DNA of 64,000 nucleotides from DATEPR01 sp963780635 (GTDB lineage Bacteria > Actinomycetota > Actinomycetes > Mycobacteriales > Pseudonocardiaceae), in contig CAWACW010000015.1 of assembly GCA_963780635.1 (NCBI GenBank), forward strand, positions 372,001 through 436,000. The letters run 5' to 3'. Shown here one piece after another: positions 52,034 through 60,799 of this stretch (the stretch's first letter is position 1; each line of letters starts with the position of its first letter). The position numbers were made by a program, and so were the translations under genes. The notes below the pieces were generated by a model. It had not been told where the DNA came from and searched no databases. It saw only the letters and a program-made list of their open reading frames with translations.

Positions 52034-52575
52034 TGGACGAGGCTCTCCTGCACCCACGTCAGCCAGTGGTAGACGTCCAGGTGCGGTTCCCTGGGGTCGT
52101 CGTCGGGCAGCTCGTCGGGCATGTCCTCGTTCACGTCCAGCGCGGTGCCCAAGGCGAGCCGCACGTCGTTGAGCGCGGCCAGCCACGCGTCGGCCTGCTC
52201 CAGCGTGAGCCGGATCTCGCCGCCGTCCGGCGGGCAGGTCTCCAGCAGCACGCCCGCGACACCGGTCTTGAGGTCCAGCAGCTCCGGTTCGTGCAGCGAC
52301 CGCAGCGCGGCGGCCGAGTTCTGGTCCTCCTGCGACGGTGCGTCGTCGTCGAGTCGGTGGAAGTCGGGCAGCAGTCTGGACAGGATCGGATCGTCCGGCG
52401 CGGTGGCCGGACCGGTGCGGATCCCGGTCAGGTCGGCCAATTCGTCGGTCGGGGCCTCCTCGGCCCTGACCTCCAGCATCTCCAGCACCTGGCGGACCAT
52501 GCCGCGCACCAACGCGGCCTCCTGGCGGTCGAGCACGGTGGTCACGAGGCCGCCCTTGCGGCGCCAGCCCTTCAC
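52018..52575 (-). CDS. DUF2017 family protein
   Basis: A 185-residue soluble acidic protein, ALVRGMVRQVLEMLEVRAEE...DPILSRLLPDFHRLDDDAPSQEDQNSAAALRSLHEPELLDLKTGVAGVLLETCPPDGGEIRLTLEQADAWLAALNDVRLALGTAL. This matches DUF2017, always found next to clpS in actinobacteria. Function is unknown, presumably tied to ClpS. The last codons (MSE and stop) coincide with a unit of the 14-bp repeat. Confidence 0.88.
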   Translation of the reverse strand: MKGWRRKGGLVTTVLDRQEAALVRGMVRQVLEMLEVRAEEAPTDELADLTGIRTGPATAPDDPILSRLLPDFHRLDDDAPSQEDQNSAAALRSLHEPELLDLKTGVAGVLLETCPPDGGEIRLTLEQADAWLAALNDVRLALGTALDVNEDMPDELPDDDPREPHLDVYHWLTWVQESLVQAMSE

Positions 52576-52627
52576 CGGATCGTTCCGGCGGCATCGACGA
52601 TCATGGCGGGAATCATGACCGATGCGG

Positions 52628-52928
52628 TCAGCCCGATCGCTGCATGGTCGCCCACAGGCCGGCCGCGTGCAGCTTCGCGACGTCCGCCTCGACCTTGTCC
52701 TTGGACCCCGAGGACACGATGGCCTTGCCCTTGTGGTGCACGTCGAGCATCAGCTTGACGGCCTTGTCCTTGGCCGTACCCGAACAATTTCTGGAAGACA
52801 TAGGTGACGTAGGACATCAGGTTCACCGGGTCGTTCCAGACGACGGTCTGCCACGGCGTCTCCTCGACGCCCAGTTCGGCTTCGGCCGGTTCGACCTGCG
52901 TCCGTTCCTGCTCGACGGGCGTGGACAT
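52628..52928 (-). pseudogene. clpS: ClpS adaptor with one frame break
   Basis: The N-terminal half is normal ClpS: ETPWQTVVWNDPVNLMSYVTYVFQKLFGYG. One extra base in the GGCC at about 52772-52775 shifts the frame. Removing it gives KDKAVKLMLDVHHKGKAIVSSGSKDKVEADVAKLHAAGLWATMQRSG with the expected stop at 52628. ClpS delivers N-degron substrates to ClpAP/ClpC and is well conserved, so a sequence error is the likeliest reason. Head-to-head with pncB as in M. tuberculosis Rv1330c/Rv1331. Confidence 0.85.
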
Positions 52929-53008
52929 GTGTCCATGGTGGCACGGCTGGGCCGGTCGTGTGATGGCGCTCCCCAAGTTCCCCGATTCGGGACATTAAGC
53001 TCACCCGC

Positions 53009-54306
53009 ATGACCACCCCCAGTGCCAGTACAGCACTGCTCACGGACCACTACGAGCTGACCATGTTGGCCAGCTCACTGGCCGACGGCAGCGGCGACCG
53101 GCCGTGTGTGTTCGAGACGTTCGCGCGCAGGCTGTCCGGTGGCCGGCGGTACGGCGTGGTCGCCGGAGTGGGCAGGCTGCTGGACGCGATCACCCGCTTC
53201 CGCTTCGGCGACGCGGAGATCGAGCGGCTCGCGGCGAGCGGGGTCGTGGACGCGAACACCCTGGACTGGCTGGCGGACTACCGCTTCAGCGGCGATATCG
53301 ACGGCTACCCCGAGGGCGAGCTGTACTTCCCGGATCACCGTTGCTCACGGTGCGCGCGTCGTTCGCCGAGGGCGTGCTGCTGGAGACGCTGGTGCTGTCC
53401 GTGCTCAACCACGACTCGGCGATCGCGTCGGCCGCGGCCCGGATGGTCAGCGCCGCCAACGGCAGGCCCATCATCGAGATGGGCTCGCGGCGCACTCACG
53501 AACAGGCCGCGGTCGCCTCTGCGCGGGCCGCCTACCTGGCCGGTTTCGCGGCCACGTCCAATCTGGAGGCAGGCCGCACCTGGGGTATCCCCACCACGGG
53601 CACGTCGGCCCACGCGTTCACCCTGTTGCACGACTCCGAGGAACAGGCGTTCCGCGGCCAGGTCGACGTGCTCGGCGCGGACACCACACTGCTGGTGGAC
53701 ACCTACGACATCACGGCGGGCATCGCGACCGCGATCAAGGTCGCGGGTCCCGACCTGCGCGCGATCCGAATCGACTCCGGCGACGTCGGCGTGCTGGCCC
53801 GGCATGCCCGCGACCAGTTGGACTCGCTGGGCGCGCGGCACACCCGGATCGTGGTGTCCGGTGACCTGGACGAGTTCGCGATCGCCGCGCTGCGCGCCGA
53901 ACCGGTGGACGCGTACGGCGTGGGCACGTCGGTCGTCGTCGGCTCCGGTGCTCCCACAGCAGGCATGGTCTACAAGCTTGTCGAAGTCGAGGGGCGGCCG
54001 GTGGCCAAACGCAGCTCGCACAAGGAGTCCAAGGGCGGCCGCAAGGCGGCCCTGCGCCGACACCGGGACACCGGCACCGCGACCGAGGAGGTCGTGTACC
54101 TCACCGCGGGCGAAGCGAGCCGGCTCGATCGCGGCCGGTTCGACCAGGAGCTGCAGATCCCGCTGGTCCGCGGCGGCGACGTCGTGCCGGACCTGCCGTC
54201 GCTGGACGACGGCCGGGAGCGGCTGCGCAAGGCACTGGTCAGCGTGCCGTGGGAAGGGCTGAAGCTGTCCCGCGGCGAGCCGGCCATTCCGACCACATTC
54301 CTGTGA
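53009..54306 (+). pseudogene. pncB: Nicotinate phosphoribosyltransferase with one frame break
   Basis: The N-terminal LLTDHYELTMLASSLADGS and ETFARRLSGGRRYGVVAGVGRLLDAI are standard NAPRTase. After LYFP (about 53332) one G is missing; restoring it gives GSPLLTVRASFAEGVLLETLVLSVLNHDSAIA. The rest is intact: EMGSRRTHEQAAV, the GTSAHAF His loop and IRIDSGDVGVLARHARDQL, to FL at 54306, about 432 residues in total. It converts nicotinate and PRPP to NaMN in the NAD salvage path. Followed 13 bp later by the nicotinamidase gene, so together they recycle nicotinamide. Confidence 0.87.
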
Positions 54307-54319
54307 GGGGACCGCTGAC

Positions 54320-54889
54320 ATGGGTAAGGCACTGATCGTCGTCGACGTGCAGAACGACTTCTGCGAGGGCGGCTCGCTGCCGGTCACCGGCGGCGCCGCG
54401 GTCGCGGCGGCCATCTCCGCGCACGTCGCCGGGCAGACCTACGACCACATCGTGGCCACCCGCGACTACCACACCGATCCCGGCCGCCACTTCAGCGATC
54501 ATCCTGATTTCGTGGACACGTGGCCGGCGCACTGCGTCCGTGGCACGCCAGGCTCCTCGTTCCATCCCGAGCTGGACATCTCGCCGGTCGCCGCCGTGTT
54601 CTCCAAGGGCGAGCACGCCGCCGCGTACTCGGGTTTCGAGGGCTTCACCGCCGACGGCAGCCGCCTGGCGGACTGGCTGCACGGGCACGACGTCGACCAG
54701 GTCGACGTCGTCGGCATCGCCACCGACCACTGCGTGCGGGCCACCGCCCTGGACGCCGCCCGGACCGGCCTGCGCACGGTCGTGCTGCTCGACCTCACCG
54801 CGGGCGTCGCGCGGTCCACGGTGGACAAAGCGCTGACCGACCTGGCGGGCGCGGGCGTCACCCTGGTCGGTTCGCCGCGCGTCGGCTGA
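54320..54889 (+). CDS. pncA: Nicotinamidase (isochorismatase family)
   Basis: A 189-residue cysteine hydrolase with the full catalytic triad Asp9 (VVDVQNDF), Lys96 (FSKGEH) and Cys138 (GIATDHCVRATALDA). Metal ligands include His51, His57 and His71 (YHTDPGRHFSDHPD and WPAHC). It hydrolyses nicotinamide to nicotinate, feeding the upstream pncB product. PncA also activates pyrazinamide in mycobacteria. The 54890-55091 gap shows no gene I can support. Confidence 0.93.
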   Translation: MGKALIVVDVQNDFCEGGSLPVTGGAAVAAAISAHVAGQTYDHIVATRDYHTDPGRHFSDHPDFVDTWPAHCVRGTPGSSFHPELDISPVAAVFSKGEHAAAYSGFEGFTADGSRLADWLHGHDVDQVDVVGIATDHCVRATALDAARTGLRTVVLLDLTAGVARSTVDKALTDLAGAGVTLVGSPRVG

Positions 54890-55091
54890 GCAGCGTCTCC
54901 AGCCCGTGCGGCGGTCGGTAACGATGATCCGCGAGCCACTCGCCCGGCCGCAGACCCCCCGGCGTTGTCCACTGTGGATGATTACCGGGCGCTGTTCCGA
55001 ATGGCACGAAGAAAGAACGGATGGGCGAAGACGCGCCGGAACGACGAGATTCCCGACAGCGTCATCGCCCTCGACCACTGGCCGGTACCGC

Positions 55092-55667
55092 TCAGCGCTG
55101 CAGATCGGCCACCGACGGGCTGCACATCCAGCCCAGCCCGAACTTGGCCAACCGGGGCTTGAGCCAGGGATCGACACTCCACGTCGCGCCCGCGACCGCG
55201 TAGAACAGGGCCAGGGAAGCGATGATGTAGCCGACCGACGGACCGAGGTCGGTGATGCCCGACTTGGACCACGGCAGGTGGAACCCCTCAGCGGCGGACC
55301 AGATGCCGAACGACCAGATCGCACTGCCGATGAACAGGAAGTTGCTGAAAGCGCCCAGCAGCAACGCAACCGCGATCAGTACCTCGATCACGCCGGTGCC
55401 GATGGCGAAGGCGGCGGGGGCCGACTCCGCGGCGCTGTGCCACAGTTGGATCCACTGGTGAATGATGGGCGTCTGGACGTCATCGCCCGCGCCGAGTTCC
55501 TTGCCCAGCGTCTGCCCGTGCACGAAACCGGGCAGGAACTTGAAAATAGCGTCGATCGCCCAGATCACCCCGAAGGCGATCCGTACGCCGGCCGCACCGT
55601 GCAGCCTGCGCAGGGAGGCCGAGCTGACGGGTGACGTGGCCGTACTCGCGGCTACATCGATGGTCAT
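55092..55667 (-). CDS. DoxX-like membrane protein, preceded by an iron box
   Basis: A 191-residue protein with four hydrophobic segments (VRIAFGVIWAIDAIFKFLPGF, AFAIGTGVIEVLIAVALLLGAF, FLFIGSAIWSFGIWSAAEG, VGYIIASLALFYAVAG). This is the topology of DoxX/DoxD-like proteins. The ATG at 55667 follows GGAG by seven bases. The promoter region carries a DtxR/IdeR-type operator (55727-55745) and a perfect 8-bp dyad (55705-55722). It is probably derepressed under iron starvation. The biochemical role is not known. Confidence 0.78.
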   Translation of the reverse strand: MTIDVAASTATSPVSSASLRRLHGAAGVRIAFGVIWAIDAIFKFLPGFVHGQTLGKELGAGDDVQTPIIHQWIQLWHSAAESAPAAFAIGTGVIEVLIAVALLLGAFSNFLFIGSAIWSFGIWSAAEGFHLPWSKSGITDLGPSVGYIIASLALFYAVAGATWSVDPWLKPRLAKFGLGWMCSPSVADLQR

Positions 55668-55726
55668 GGACGTGCTCCGTTCATGGTCTTCCGAGTGCAC
55701 CCGACGTCCTCGTCCGAGGACGGAAG

Positions 55727-55745
55727 TTAGGTTAGCCATACCTAA
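55727..55745. promoter_or_regulatory. DtxR/IdeR-type iron box
   Basis: TTAGGTTAGCCATACCTAA matches the 19-bp consensus TTAGGTTAGGCTAACCTAA at 16 of 19 positions, with both outer half-sites intact. It lies 60 bp upstream of the DoxX-like ATG and 128 bp from the divergent GNAT start. Close by, CGTCCTCG (55705-55712) and CGAGGACG (55715-55722) form a second dyad that may serve another regulator. Confidence 0.78.
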
Positions 55746-55872
55746 TAGGTTGTCAAGGTGGTGAAGCCCTCGTGTTTGGACTCGCCCGGACTCGATCCAG
55801 GAAGCGTTGGCCCACGTAGCAAGGGGGGACAAAGCTCTCGCCGAGGTGGGACCGGACAGCTAGGGTCGCGGC

Positions 55873-56358
55873 ATGGTGATCCGTCCCGCCGGGCCTGACG
55901 ACTGGCCGGCGATCTACCCTTTCTTCGCGAGCATCGTCGCGGCGGGTGAGACGTACGCGTATCCCGAGGGCTTGAGTGCGGCCGATGCCGAGCCACTGTG
56001 GATGGAGCAGTCCCCGGGCGTGACCGTAGTCGCCGAAGAGGACGGCGTGGTGCTCGGATCAGCGAAAATGGGCCCGAACCGCCCGGGCCGCGGCGCCCAT
56101 GTGGCGACGGCGAGCTTCATGGTCGACCCGGCGCGGGAGGGTCGCGGCGTCGGCAGGGCATTGGGCACGCACGTGGTCGAATGGGCGCGCTCGGCCGGTT
56201 ATCACGCGATCCAGTTCAACGCGGTCGTCGAGACGAACGTGGTCGCCGTCAAGCTATGGCAGTCACTGGGCTTCCAGATCCTCACCACAGTGCCTGACGC
56301 GTTCGACCACCCCACCCACGGGCGGGTCGGGCTGCATGTGATGTACCAGCGGCTCTAG
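55873..56358 (+). CDS. GNAT family N-acetyltransferase
   Basis: A 161-residue protein: MVIRPAGPDDWPAIYPFFASIVAAGETYAYPEGL, then the acetyl-CoA motif SFMVDPAREGRGVGRALGTHVVEWARSAGYHAIQFNAVVETNVVAVKLWQSLGFQIL. The GRGVGRALG loop and SLGF element are complete. It resembles phosphinothricin-type/amine acetyltransferases; the substrate is unknown. The stop overlaps the convergent hydrolase by 4 bp. Confidence 0.88.
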   Translation: MVIRPAGPDDWPAIYPFFASIVAAGETYAYPEGLSAADAEPLWMEQSPGVTVVAEEDGVVLGSAKMGPNRPGRGAHVATASFMVDPAREGRGVGRALGTHVVEWARSAGYHAIQFNAVVETNVVAVKLWQSLGFQILTTVPDAFDHPTHGRVGLHVMYQRL

Positions 56359-56864
56359 AAATTCAACTCGCGTTCACCGGTGACCACGACACCGTTCCTG
56401 ACAAGTTCCATGTCGACGCGCTCCGCGATCTCCCGCGCCGACTCACCGCCGCCCGGGTAGGTGGCGTGTGCGCCGCGAACGACCGTGACAGCGTGCCCGC
56501 GCTCCACGGCGGCGCGCGCGGTGGCGCTGACGCAGTGGTCGCTCTGCATGCCGACGATGATCAGGTGGGCGTCCGCGGGAATGTGGTCGGCCAGGTCGGT
56601 GCCTGCGAAGGCGTTGGGCTCGGGCTTGTCGACGGTGATCTCGCCGGGCTCCACGGCGTGGACGAGTTGCCAACCATCGGTCCCGGGCTCGTCCGGATCA
56701 CCGGAGCCGCCGGTGTTGCGAATGTGGACGACCTGGGCATTGGCGTGGCGAGCCTTGTCGAGGACGGTCTCGATGGCGAGCGCGACAGTGGCGGCGTCCG
56801 GCACGGGCTCGGGCGGCAGGAGCATGTTGCGCTGAACGTCGACGAGAAGCAGGACGGAGGTCAT
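56355..56864 (-). CDS. Isochorismatase-like cysteine hydrolase
   Basis: A 169-residue protein with Asp9 (LLLVDVQRNML) and the cis-peptide/Cys element IIVGMQSDHCVSATARAAVERGHAVTVVRGAHATY (Cys111). The triad Lys lies in ITVDKPEPNAF. It is a second hydrolase of this fold near pncA but not its close copy; the substrate is unknown. The ATG at 56864 gives a compact standard-length protein. Confidence 0.85.
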   Translation of the reverse strand: MTSVLLLVDVQRNMLLPPEPVPDAATVALAIETVLDKARHANAQVVHIRNTGGSGDPDEPGTDGWQLVHAVEPGEITVDKPEPNAFAGTDLADHIPADAHLIIVGMQSDHCVSATARAAVERGHAVTVVRGAHATYPGGGESAREIAERVDMELVRNGVVVTGERELNF

Positions 56865-57996
56865 GGTGCCGGACGGTAGCGCGGGCATCCGACACGACTC
56901 GGGCCTTGCTGCCGACACGTCCGCGAAGCAACCACCTGGCACCAAACGAAACCGTCGATCGCGCGAGCGAGACGATGCGGTCCGCGCGGAGCCGTGCCTG
57001 CTTGGCCTGAGCCACCGCGGCACGCAGGTAGCGAAGGCCTTCGGCACGGTCGCCCAGTTCCAGTTCAACGCGAGAACTGAATCTTGGCTCCACATCGTGA
57101 GATGCCCGGCAACCTCGCGCGGGGCGCCACGCTGACCGGCCCGACGCACCGAGCGCGGCACCGGACCTGCCCAACCACCGCCGCAGGTCCGACGGACTGC
57201 GGCAACGCTTGCGAGTCGACAGCTCAGCCGTGAGCGCACTCGCCGAGCGAGCGTGGCCGCGCAACAGCCACCACATCAGCCCACACCCGACCGGCCCTCC
57301 AACGGTCGACGCGCCGAGTCCCGCACGGCCAGTCGTCCCTCCAGGGGCCAACACGTCGGGCGTCAACCGAACGAACCACTCAACGGCCGACTCGCCGCTC
57401 AACGGCCAACTCGCCGCGTCCGCCGCCTGTTGACCGCCCAACGGTCGACTCGCGCGGTCTGCGACAGAGTGCCGACCGCTCAGCGATCAACTCGTTGGCC
57501 AGTTCGCCTGGACATGTCGACCACTAAACGGCCAACTAGCCAGACGGCCGACCAGAAGCCAACCGGGCACCACTCTTCGATGACAGCCGACCATTCGATG
57601 GTCAACACAGGCACTGGCCCGCCTCGATGCCGACCATTCAAAGGTCAACACCCCAGACAGGCGACCAACGACCGACGAGCACAGCCCTTCCACGACCACC
57701 GACCACTCAACGGTCAACACGGGCCGATTCACCTGATATCGACCGCCCAGTGGTCAACTCCCCCGATCGGTTCCGGTAGCCGACCTGACGCAGCTCGCCA
57801 TGAGCCGCTGACCATTCGATGGTCGACTCGTGGGGTGGTTCGCCTGGTTGTCGGCCAACCCGCGCCGTCCCGGCCGGGGTCGTTCACGGACTGCGGATCC
57901 GTCGTTGCCGCGCGTGTCGGCCTCAGAGTGGTCGACACGCGCGGTTGGACGGCGTGGATCCTAGGGGTGACGGGCCTGCCGGGTACGGTCGTCTGC
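56865..57996. other. 1.1-kb region without a supported gene, upstream of dinG
   Basis: A plus-strand frame is open through here into dinG, but its translation is repetitive Arg/Thr/Pro-rich sequence generated by the GACC-N7-GGTC repeats, so I do not count it as coding. On the minus strand, about 57100-56870, a segment (SRVELELGDRAEGLRYLRAAVAQAKQARLRADRIVSLARSTVSF) looks like a coding relic. It has no clear start and runs into the hydrolase gene. Confidence 0.45.
57432..57828. repeat. Dispersed 18-bp repeats, core GACC-N7-GGTC-AAC
   Basis: Related 18-mers begin at 57432, 57474, 57519, 57589, 57632, 57701, 57741 and 57810, for example GACCATTCGATGGTCAAC and GACCACTCAACGGTCAAC. Less regular copies occur from about 57300. 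Most have an imperfect dyad (GACC with GGTC), and some are perfect (GACCA-TTCGA-TGGTC). Spacing is irregular, 40-70 bp. Confidence 0.7.
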
Positions 57997-60273
57997 GTGT
58001 CCGAGTCCCCCGCCGCCGAGAACACCGCGACCAAAGCCTCTACAGCAGCCTCCACAGCGTCCGGAACTGCCTCAGCGGCCGATGCGACCCCCGCAAAGCA
58101 GTCGCCGGCGGCGAAGGCCGCGACAGCGACCACAGCAGGCAAGGCAGGCAGGGCCGCCGCCCCCGCGCGGGCCAAGGCGCCCAAGCAGCGGTCCGCGGCG
58201 CAGATCGTGGCGGACAACACCGCGCCTGACGGGACCGTCGTCCCCGACGTGGCAGCCTTGCTGAACGCCGCCGTCAACTCCGTCGGCGGCGCCGAGCGGA
58301 CCGGGCAGGTGGACATGGCCGAGGCCGTCGCCCGGAGCATCCGGACGGGGGAACATCTCGCCGTCCAGGCCGGCACCGGGACCGGCAAATCCCTTGCCTA
58401 CTTGGTCCCCGCGATCCGGCACGCCGTGCTCAACGACGCCACCGTCATCGTCTCCACCGCCACCATCGCGCTGCAACGCCAGCTCGTCGACCGCGACCTG
58501 CCCCGGCTGGCCAAAGCCCTCAAACCACTCCTGGGCCGCGAGCCCACCTTCGCCATTCTCAAAGGCCGCCGCAACTACCTGTGCCTGCACCGCGTCCACA
58601 CCGGCGCTCCCGAGGAACCAGACGACGGCGCTCTCTTCGACCCCTTCGCCGCCTCCGCCCTCGGCCGCCAGGTCAAACGCCTGCACGAGTGGTCCAGTGA
58701 CACCGAGACCGGCGACCGCGACGAACTCGTCCCTGGCGTCAACGAGCAGGCCTGGCGGCAGGTCTCGGTAACCGCACGCGAATGCCTCGGCCTGTCGCGC
58801 TGCCCCGTGGGCTCCGACTGCTTCGCCGAGCGCGCCCGCGCCGAGGCCGGGCGGGCCGACATCGTCGTCACCAACCACGCGATGCTCGCCATCAACGCCC
58901 TCGAGGGCTTCCAGGTCCTCCCCGAGCACGACGTCGTGGTCGTCGACGAGGCCCACGACCTCGTCGACCGAGTCACCTCCGCCGCCACCGCCGAACTCAG
59001 CGGCACCAGCGCCTCCGCGGCCGCCCGCCGCACCGGCCGCCTCATCGACCAGGAGATCGCCGACCGCCTCGCCGAAGCCGCCGACGGCCTGAGCCTCATG
59101 CTCACCGAACTCCCGCCAGGCCGGATGGACGAACTACCGGAGTCCCTCCGCAACACCCTGCGCACCGTTCGCGACGCCGCTCGCGGCTGCCTCGCCGGCC
59201 TCGGCCCGGACCGCTCCGCCCAGCGCGAGGACGTCGGCGACGCCACCGCCCACAAGCTCGCCAAAGCCATGCTGGACGAGACCTTCGACACGGCAGAACG
59301 CCTGCTCGACGCCTTCGACGAGGACGAGGCCCACCGCCGCGACGTGGTCTGGGTGTCCGGTGACAACGACCGGCCCGCTTCGCTGCGCGTCGCCCCGCTG
59401 GGCGTCGGTGGCCTGCTGCGGGAGCGTCTGTTCGGCCAGCACACCACCGTTCTCACCTCCGCCACGCTCACGCTCGGCGGCGCGTTCGACACGCTGGCCC
59501 GGCAGTGGGGTCTGCCGATCAACAACCCCCAGGCGCGCAAGGCCGAAGGCACCGCAACCGACAAGCAACCACCGTCCGATGCCGTCGATGGTCCACAGTG
59601 GACCGGACTGGACGTCGGGTCGCCGTTCATGCACGAGCGCAGCGGCATCCTCTACGTGGCCAAGCACTTGCCCGCGCCGGGCCGCGACGGGCTCGCCGAG
59701 TCCTACCTGACCGAACTCCAGGAACTGGTCGACGCGGCGGGCGGGCGCACGCTCGGTCTGTTCTCTTCGATGCGCGCCGCCAAGCAGGCCGCCGAAGCCC
59801 TGCGCGAGCGCACCGACCACCCGATTCTCTGTCAGGGCGAGGACTCGACCGCCCTGCTGGTCAGCAAGTTCGCCGATGACCCACGCATCTGCCTGTTCGG
59901 CACATTGTCGCTGTGGCAGGGCGTCGACGTGCCCGGACCGTCACTGCAACTGGTCGTCGTGGACCGGATCCCGTTCCCCCGCCCCGACGACCCGCTCGCA
60001 TCAGCCCGGCAGCGCGCTGTCGCGGCCCGTGGCGGCAACGGTTTCCTCACCGTCGCCGCCACGCACGCCGCCCTGCTGCTCGCCCAGGGCGCAGGCCGAC
60101 TGCTGCGGTCGATGGGTGACAAGGGTGTCGTCGCCATTCTCGACTCTCGCCTGGCCAACGCCCGCTACGGCGGTTTCCTGCGCGCATCCCTCCCGCCATT
60201 CTGGTCGACCACCGATCCGGACGTCGTGCGTGGCGCGCTGCGGCGGCTGGATCAGGCCGCACCTGTCGGCTAA
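57997..60273 (+). CDS. dinG: DinG-family ATP-dependent DNA helicase
   Basis: A 758-residue XPD/Rad3-like superfamily 2 helicase. An Ala/Thr/Lys-rich N-terminal tail is followed by Walker A AGTGTGKS (125-132). The Fe-S cysteines lie in RRNYLCLHRV and ECLGLSRCPVGSDCF, and Walker B is VVVDEAHDLVDR. Helicase domain 2 includes LGLFSSMRAAKQAAEALRE, FGTLSLWQGVDVPGPSLQLVVVDRIPF and QGAGRLLRSMGDKGVVAILDSR. It unwinds DNA repair or R-loop intermediates. The GTG at 57997 was chosen as start because sequence upstream is repeat-derived. Syntenic with M. tuberculosis Rv1329c. Confidence 0.92.
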   Translation: MSESPAAENTATKASTAASTASGTASAADATPAKQSPAAKAATATTAGKAGRAAAPARAKAPKQRSAAQIVADNTAPDGTVVPDVAALLNAAVNSVGGAERTGQVDMAEAVARSIRTGEHLAVQAGTGTGKSLAYLVPAIRHAVLNDATVIVSTATIALQRQLVDRDLPRLAKALKPLLGREPTFAILKGRRNYLCLHRVHTGAPEEPDDGALFDPFAASALGRQVKRLHEWSSDTETGDRDELVPGVNEQAWRQVSVTARECLGLSRCPVGSDCFAERARAEAGRADIVVTNHAMLAINALEGFQVLPEHDVVVVDEAHDLVDRVTSAATAELSGTSASAAARRTGRLIDQEIADRLAEAADGLSLMLTELPPGRMDELPESLRNTLRTVRDAARGCLAGLGPDRSAQREDVGDATAHKLAKAMLDETFDTAERLLDAFDEDEAHRRDVVWVSGDNDRPASLRVAPLGVGGLLRERLFGQHTTVLTSATLTLGGAFDTLARQWGLPINNPQARKAEGTATDKQPPSDAVDGPQWTGLDVGSPFMHERSGILYVAKHLPAPGRDGLAESYLTELQELVDAAGGRTLGLFSSMRAAKQAAEALRERTDHPILCQGEDSTALLVSKFADDPRICLFGTLSLWQGVDVPGPSLQLVVVDRIPFPRPDDPLASARQRAVAARGGNGFLTVAATHAALLLAQGAGRLLRSMGDKGVVAILDSRLANARYGGFLRASLPPFWSTTDPDVVRGALRRLDQAAPVG

Positions 60274-60422
60274 CGCAGGCCGCGCAACACCTTGCCCTCC
60301 GGCGACGAAGAGCAGTCGCGCCGGTCGAAGCGCGGCGCGTCGGCGAAGATCAGGTACAGGTACTTGAGGTTCGCCGCGAAACCGTAGGCGGGCAACAGGT
60401 CGCGCTGTTTCATAGCCGTCGT

Positions 60423-60626
60423 CGCCACGACGCCACGACGCCACGACGCCACGACGCCACGACGCCACGACGCCACGACGCCACGACGCCACGACGCCAC
60501 GACGCCACGACGCCACGACGCCACGACGCCACGACGCCACGACGCCACGACGCCACGACGCCACGACGCCACGACGCCACGACGCCACGACGCCACGACG
60601 CCACGACGCCACGACGCCACGACGCC
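60423..60626. repeat. 8-bp microsatellite, 25.5 perfect copies
   Basis: The unit CGCCACGA repeats without error from 60423 to 60626 (204 bp). Because eight is not a multiple of three, every frame on the minus strand reads the same eight-residue cycle (VVASWRRG) and stays open. It sits in the 526-bp gap between dinG and the peptidyl-tRNA hydrolase gene. Short coding-like pieces flank it on the minus strand (FVDLHAGAVSGNTPPLGERAD before, MKQRDLLPAYGFAANLKYLYLIF after). Confidence 0.95.
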
Positions 60627-60799
60627 GATGATCGTGTACCCCATCGGGTGTCCGCGCGTTCGCCCAGCGGCGGTGTGTTGCCGGAGACCGCGCCGGCGTG
60701 CAGGTCGACGAACTGGTACGGCATCCCGGTGTGCGCCGACCGGGCCGGTCCGACCCCTAGCCGGTGGTCGTGTTCTGTCCACCGGACATGGTCACACCG

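Noticed and set aside
54965..55162. Short plus-strand frame after pncA
   Set aside because: The first half looks mildly protein-like, but it has no start signal and its second half is antisense to the DoxX-like gene. At most it is a relic.
57253..57996. 744-bp in-frame upstream extension of dinG
   Set aside because: Its residues derive from the GACC-N7-GGTC repeats and look nothing like a helicase N-terminus. A GTG at 57997 gives a standard DinG start.
60423..60626. CRISPR array at the 8-bp repeat
   Set aside because: There are no spacers, the unit is only 8 bp, and no cas genes occur in the window.
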